From a virus: 25,139 bases of DNA. Below are positions 20,843 to 25,139 of this stretch, piece after piece (the stretch's first letter is position 1; each line of letters opens with the position of its first letter). The DNA is taken from the IMG/VR virus record IMGVR_UViG_3300010412_000073, positions 1 through 25,139 of that record; one strand, written 5' to 3'. Position numbers and translations under genes: made by a program. The notes beneath the pieces were generated by a model, which saw only the letters and a list, made by a program, of their open reading frames with translations, did no database searches and was not told where the DNA came from.

Positions 20843-23512
20843 ATGGCAGGGCCAGCACATTTCAAACCGATAGATATCCCGACAGGTCTTCAGGGATATT
20901 GGGAGCTGAACGCAAGCGGTAACAGACCTGACTCGTCCGGCAATGGGAACACTTTGACTGACAACAATACAGTCGGAGCTTCGACTGGAGACTACTGGTA
21001 TTTTGGAGGGAACACTTCAGTTTTTGTTTCAAGTAATAACGAGTGGTTAAGCATAACAGATGCTTCTCAGACCGGACTTGAGATGAACGGAACCTATACC
21101 GTAGCTGGATGGATTCGTCCACAGAGTATGGTTGGTGACGATACGTTCATTAGCAAGGGAAACGGGACGACAGGGCTGTTGATCTACGTCAATACTGCCG
21201 GAGAGATCAGCGTTTATCATAACGCTTCCCAGGTTCAATCAACGTACACTCCTGGGTTATCAAACAATAGATGGTATCACATAGCTATTACGTTTGATGA
21301 TCCAAACAACCTTCTGTATTACTACGTTAACGGTAACTTGTGGGAGGTTCTCGCACAGTCTACGACACCAACAGACAATGCTCAGGACTTTACCATATCG
21401 TATCCAGGCAGCAACCAGTTTGATGGATACATGAAGGACGTTGCAATTTGGAATACGATTTTGACTCCAGTTCAGATAAAGTCACTTGCGATGGGAGTTG
21501 ATCTTTCTTCTGTATCTTACAGACCGAACAATGTTTCTGTTGCTCCTTCTGCATGGTGGAAGATGAATGAGTATTCAGCGGGTGTAGGTGCAGTCACTCG
21601 GTCTGATTCAATAGGTTCAGTACATTTGACAGATGTTGGAACTACCGCATCGTCAGATGGTTTTACTGAAGCTGTCGGCCCTGATATGGATGGAACGACA
21701 AACTATTTCACATCAGCCGACAACACCGTGTTTGATTTCTCTGGAGGTGTGTTCTCGATTTCTGCTTGGGTCAAGAGCGAAGTCGGTACCTTGGACGGAA
21801 TTCTTGCCCACGCTACAGACGGCAGCAACTTCATGTATTTCCTGTTGGATGGCAGCGGTAAGCTGAACTTCCGTGTATGGCAGGGAGGTTCTCAGGTTGT
21901 GGACGTGATTGGTAAAACGACCTTTGCAGCCAACACATGGTACCACGTTGCTGTCACCGAAGACGGTGACGCATGGAGACTGTATGTTGACGGTGCTGAT
22001 GATACTGCTTCTGGTGGTGATGATGCAAATCGTTGCGCTAATTACACAGGCACGGTTTATATCGGTGCTAACGAAACAGGAGGAGGAAATCGTTGGCCAG
22101 GTAGGATTGTTGACCTGGCGATTTGGAAAGGATACGCATTAAGTACGGATGAGGTCAAGAATCTCGCGTCTGCCTTTGCTATCCAGCAGTTGGGTCTTGT
22201 TTCGTATTGGCAGTTGGATGATCAACGAAAGCCGAAGACCGTGACTGCTGTTGGAGATGCTCAGATAGATACGGATCAATTCAAATTCGGATCATCGTCT
22301 GCTTTGTTCGACGGGACAGGAGACTATATCGCTATATCTGCCCATCCAGATTTGAATTATATAGGCACGGGAGATTTCACAGTTGATTTCTGGGTTCGTT
22401 TTGCGACAGGTTCTACTTCAAATACAAGAAACCTGTTTCGATGCAACGATGATGAGATAGCTGTTATCTATAACATCAACACGCTCCGCTTTGAGATCAT
22501 GAATGTGCTTGTTATGGAACCTGCTTGGACTCCTACTGTAAACACTTGGTATCACATAGCCGCAACAAGGGTAGGTGCTTCGGCCAGACTCTATGTTGAC
22601 GGTGTGCAGCTTGGTACCGATGTTTCAAATACAGCCGTCATGACAGGTGTGAACGATTGGAGGATTGGAGCAAACGTAGGAGGAACGGATGTCTTTTCCG
22701 GTCATATGGATGAGATCCGGTTTTCAACAACGGCTCGTTGGCATAATGATTTTTCAGTTCCAACAAGCGCGTATTCGACAGACGACTACACGGCTCTGCT
22801 TCTTCATTGTGAAGGAGCTGATGCTTCTACTACGTTTACTGATTCGGCTGCTTCTTCTGGCACAAACCCTGCAACGTATACGGACTACATGGGAAGGAAT
22901 ACGTTGACTACAGTAAACAGTCCAGTCCAAGTCATCGGTAAAGTAGGAAGCGGAGCTGATATGGAGCTTGGGTCAACGCAGTACGCGTACATCACAGACG
23001 CTGCTCAATCTCAGCTTGATCTTGGCTATCAAATTACAATGCTGGCATGGATGAGGCCAGAGTCTGCTGTCACGATGCGTATCGTTGATAAGGGTGTGAC
23101 CAACCAGTCGTATGGGTTGAGGATGAACAGCACGCTTGCGGTAAATGCTTCCGTTGGAAGTGTCGAGGCTGAGTCTGGTGGAGGAGTAGCTACTGTAGGG
23201 GTATGGGGTCATTACTGCGGTGTTTACACAGGAGCGAGCATTGACATTGTTTTTAATTCTGTGAGTCGTGATCTTACTGCTTCGACATCTAATGCAACCA
23301 ACACAGCTAACAATTTTGAACTTGGAAGAAATCCTGTTGGTTTGAACCAGGAGCTTGATGGTTCAGTTGACGATGTTGCTATATTCGCAAGACATCTTCG
23401 TCCAGAAGAAATAAAAATCGTTTATATCAACGGTTTAACTGGTCAGCCGATAACGTATGAACCAAATCCCGCGCTGACTTACAACACGGGACAGTTCTTT
23501 GCTGTCCTTTAA
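20843..23512 (+). CDS. large LamG-domain adhesin/tail protein, 889 aa
   Basis: Four concanavalin A-like (LamG) domains can be followed: about 16-217, 235-445, 450-642 and 650-865. Each shows an opening GYW/SYW or WW strand with DSSGN-type or equivalent residues, a central AW/FW strand, then WYHIA or its equivalent and YVDG. Domain 3 ends in the ARWHNDFSVPTSAY linker typical of these proteins. Known LamG domains bind carbohydrates or proteins, so a receptor-binding appendage is likely. No signal peptide, protease or glycosidase motif is visible. AAGGAGG precedes ATG. Confidence 0.85.
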   Translation: MAGPAHFKPIDIPTGLQGYWELNASGNRPDSSGNGNTLTDNNTVGASTGDYWYFGGNTSVFVSSNNEWLSITDASQTGLEMNGTYTVAGWIRPQSMVGDDTFISKGNGTTGLLIYVNTAGEISVYHNASQVQSTYTPGLSNNRWYHIAITFDDPNNLLYYYVNGNLWEVLAQSTTPTDNAQDFTISYPGSNQFDGYMKDVAIWNTILTPVQIKSLAMGVDLSSVSYRPNNVSVAPSAWWKMNEYSAGVGAVTRSDSIGSVHLTDVGTTASSDGFTEAVGPDMDGTTNYFTSADNTVFDFSGGVFSISAWVKSEVGTLDGILAHATDGSNFMYFLLDGSGKLNFRVWQGGSQVVDVIGKTTFAANTWYHVAVTEDGDAWRLYVDGADDTASGGDDANRCANYTGTVYIGANETGGGNRWPGRIVDLAIWKGYALSTDEVKNLASAFAIQQLGLVSYWQLDDQRKPKTVTAVGDAQIDTDQFKFGSSSALFDGTGDYIAISAHPDLNYIGTGDFTVDFWVRFATGSTSNTRNLFRCNDDEIAVIYNINTLRFEIMNVLVMEPAWTPTVNTWYHIAATRVGASARLYVDGVQLGTDVSNTAVMTGVNDWRIGANVGGTDVFSGHMDEIRFSTTARWHNDFSVPTSAYSTDDYTALLLHCEGADASTTFTDSAASSGTNPATYTDYMGRNTLTTVNSPVQVIGKVGSGADMELGSTQYAYITDAAQSQLDLGYQITMLAWMRPESAVTMRIVDKGVTNQSYGLRMNSTLAVNASVGSVEAESGGGVATVGVWGHYCGVYTGASIDIVFNSVSRDLTASTSNATNTANNFELGRNPVGLNQELDGSVDDVAIFARHLRPEEIKIVYINGLTGQPITYEPNPALTYNTGQFFAVL

Positions 23513-23531
23513 CCAAGAAGGAGAACGGAGC

Positions 23532-24176
23532 ATGAAGGTAACTTCGATTTTGTTGGCATTGCTTCTGGCTTTCGCTCCTGTGTCGATGGGTGCTTTGTAT
23601 GAGGACAACTCTACAAACCTCGACCAGCAGCAACAGCAAGGGCAAATTGGCATCAACGATCAAGATCAAAAACAGAAACAGCAACAGGCACAGGGTCAAG
23701 CACAGGGTCAGCTTCAAGTTGCTCTTGCTGCCCAGGGCCAGATGCAGGGTAATCTGAATAAGAATGAAGGTAACCAAGGTCAGGCTGAAGTCAATGTTTC
23801 TCAAGAGTTCGAGGATCAGCTTCAGTTTCCTACTCATGTTGCTTTCGCTGCTCCGTCTGGAACCGAGACTGCACAGATGTCGATTGGTGGTTTGACGTTA
23901 TCTGATACAGCTCCGCATGTTGTTGCACAGGCCAAGATGAATGTCATCATCCAAGCGTTGGATTGGAAGCTGATGGAAGCTGAAGACGCGAAGGTTGCTG
24001 TGGCAGACATCCTTGACGACCTTGAGATTCAGACTAGACCCAAGCGTATCTTTGGGGTTGGCCCGAAGACTTCAGGTAAACACTTGTTCAATCTGTTCGG
24101 GATCATTGCTACCGATTCGTGGAGAGGCAACGGGCCTGACGAATCAGAAGAACCCGTTACGATTGACGAGTTGTAA
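23532..24176 (+). CDS. exported Gln-rich protein, 214 aa
   Basis: A standard signal peptide (basic MK, hydrophobic ILLALLLAFAPV, probable cleavage near SMG-A at 20/21) is followed by a Gln-rich low-complexity segment (about 31-75, e.g. DQQQQQGQ). Residues 85-214 form a more ordered domain. Export to the periplasm is inferred from the signal peptide. ATG at 23532 was chosen because it begins the signal peptide. I do not recognise a family. Its place between adhesin and connector genes is unusual for a host-modifying exported protein, so a secreted or assembly role are both open. Confidence 0.75.
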   Translation: MKVTSILLALLLAFAPVSMGALYEDNSTNLDQQQQQGQIGINDQDQKQKQQQAQGQAQGQLQVALAAQGQMQGNLNKNEGNQGQAEVNVSQEFEDQLQFPTHVAFAAPSGTETAQMSIGGLTLSDTAPHVVAQAKMNVIIQALDWKLMEAEDAKVAVADILDDLEIQTRPKRIFGVGPKTSGKHLFNLFGIIATDSWRGNGPDESEEPVTIDEL

Positions 24177-24185
24177 GGAGGAGTT

Positions 24186-24839
24186 ATGAATAGAGGAGAG
24201 ATCAGAGCATTAGCTCGGAAGAATCTCGGAGAGACTACTGCATCGTTTTGGACGGACGCAGAGTTGAACACTTATTTCGACAATGCAGGGTATGACGTCG
24301 CCCGCCGTGCAAAGTGTATTCGTACGAATAATTATACAGATACTATAGCCGAACAGGCCGAATACACTCTCTCCTCTATCATTTCAAATCCCGTTTGGGT
24401 ATTTGAAGCGTACATCAAGATGGATGGAACTACCTGGCAGGAGCTTGATTTAACAAACAGGACTGAATTAAATCAGCTTCATCAGGGTTGGATGAGTGCA
24501 ACGTCTGGAACTCCAACGAAGTTTTACTGGGATTACGATGAAGACTTGTTTGGATTGTACGTTAAACCAAACACATCCAATGCGGGTTCGGATTATCTTA
24601 GGATTTTTTATGCTGAAAACTATACTCCGATAACATCTGATTCATCTACACCTGCTGGCATTCCGTTTGAATTACAGCTGGCTATGGTTGATTTTATCAC
24701 GGCCTATGGATACATCCAACGAGGATGGGGGGACAAGGGCAATGATATGTGGACTAAATATTATCGAAGACTTCAAGAATACGAAGCCTTGCGCGAAGAC
24801 CCGGATATCACAATGAAGAACTATAGGAATATCAGGTAA
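24186..24839 (+). CDS. head-tail connector/adaptor protein (putative)
   Basis: The 217-residue protein begins with a helix (RGEIRALARKNLGE), followed by FWTDAELNTYFDNAGYDVARRAKC, a WMSATSGTPTKFYWDYDED segment, and a C-terminal helical region ending in YYRRLQEYEAL. This order is common in phage connector or adaptor proteins that sit below the portal. AAGGAGGAG precedes the ATG. The next gene overlaps its stop by one base. A position so far from the portal is not usual, but the segment pattern supports the call better than any alternative I considered. Confidence 0.72.
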   Translation: MNRGEIRALARKNLGETTASFWTDAELNTYFDNAGYDVARRAKCIRTNNYTDTIAEQAEYTLSSIISNPVWVFEAYIKMDGTTWQELDLTNRTELNQLHQGWMSATSGTPTKFYWDYDEDLFGLYVKPNTSNAGSDYLRIFYAENYTPITSDSSTPAGIPFELQLAMVDFITAYGYIQRGWGDKGNDMWTKYYRRLQEYEALREDPDITMKNYRNIR

Positions 24840-25139
24840 TGACATTATCCAGTTCTGTACAAGAATGGCGTATTAAGAAGTTCGTTGGTATGAACAACAA
24901 GGTTGAAGACAACGAACTGTCCACGGAACATTCTGTGCTGTCTCAGAATTTAAGATTTGAGAACGAACCAGGTGCGTTGATTAAACGCGATCCGTTGGTT
25001 TACTACAACGATACCGAGATGCAGGCAGGGAAGGCTGTTCACTCGACGTTCAGAATGTACACAACAGGAGGCAATTATAAACTGATCGCTATTTGTGAAG
25101 ATACCATTTACGTTGGAAACCATACGACAGGCGTCATGA
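24839..25139 (+). CDS. tail protein N-terminus (truncated by window)
   Basis: The ATG at 24839 overlaps the preceding stop, and 100 codons are open to the window edge. It begins MTLSSSVQEWRIKKFVGMN and later has SVLSQNLRFENEPGALIKRDP. The GMN, N-RF and GA-KR arrangement is familiar from beta-propeller-like tail or DNA-stabilisation proteins of short-tailed phages. It follows the connector gene directly. The call cannot be finished without the rest of the gene. Confidence 0.6.
   Translation, partial: MTLSSSVQEWRIKKFVGMNNKVEDNELSTEHSVLSQNLRFENEPGALIKRDPLVYYNDTEMQAGKAVHSTFRMYTTGGNYKLIAICEDTIYVGNHTTGVM

Noticed and set aside
20293-20865. 190-codon minus-strand ORF
   Set aside because: Antisense shadow of a repeat-rich fibre gene.

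Overview
The window reads as part of a tailed double-stranded DNA phage or prophage (Caudoviricetes). It holds a packaging, head and tail module in the usual order: small terminase, large terminase, lysozyme, portal, scaffold, decoration-like protein, major capsid protein, many small beta-rich virion proteins, a lysis cluster, fibres, and a head-tail connector. A lipobox-bearing spanin candidate suggests a Gram-negative host. No integrase, repressor, tRNA, CRISPR array, insertion sequence or rRNA was seen. No tail sheath, tube or tape-measure gene is visible, and the last two genes look like a connector and a beta-propeller-type tail protein. A short-tailed (podovirus-like) particle is therefore my best guess, but it is an inference. 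Host and lifestyle cannot be read from the sequence.

Positions 1-1891 form a minus-strand block of eight very small genes. Most are joined by ATGA overlaps, and the block is divided by two rho-independent terminators (1587-1616 and 798-834). None has a recognisable function, although two carry zinc-binding-type Cys/His motifs. From 1892 to 2156 there is a divergent control region. It contains a 13-bp perfect hairpin, a C-rich tract with a second hairpin, an extended -10 promoter pointing right, and a terminator directly after that promoter.

Everything from 2157 to the right end is on the plus strand and closely packed. Region 2157-6109 holds the terminases, an Ala-rich protein, a GH24 lysozyme with an extra C-terminal segment, and a small protein. 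Region 6110-6327 is the only sizeable gap in the late block. Region 6328-11171 holds the portal, a small helical protein, scaffold, zinc-ribbon protein, decoration-like protein and major capsid protein, with hairpins between several of these genes. Region 11234-16051 is a run of eleven small, mostly beta-rich genes, probably head fibres, decorations or tail accessories, including a 57-residue gene at 14836. Region 16044-18487 contains a membrane-anchored coiled-coil protein, a holin candidate, an overlapping spanin-like pair, a multi-pass membrane protein and a zinc-ribbon protein. Region 18453-23512 holds fibre and adhesin genes, including an 889-residue protein with four LamG-like domains. 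The window ends with an exported Gln-rich protein, a connector candidate and a truncated tail gene.

The most unusual signals are: strong local over-representation of CGTTGR/YCAACG, with the 8-bp palindrome CAACGTTG found at least eight times; a lambda pR'-tR'-like promoter-terminator ahead of the late genes; a three-arm RNA switch candidate at 14771-14813; a Val/Lys/Glu/Pro-repeat protein resembling alveolin repeats; and a lysozyme encoded about 11 kb from the rest of the lysis genes. I found no convincing new multi-gene defence or enzymatic system.
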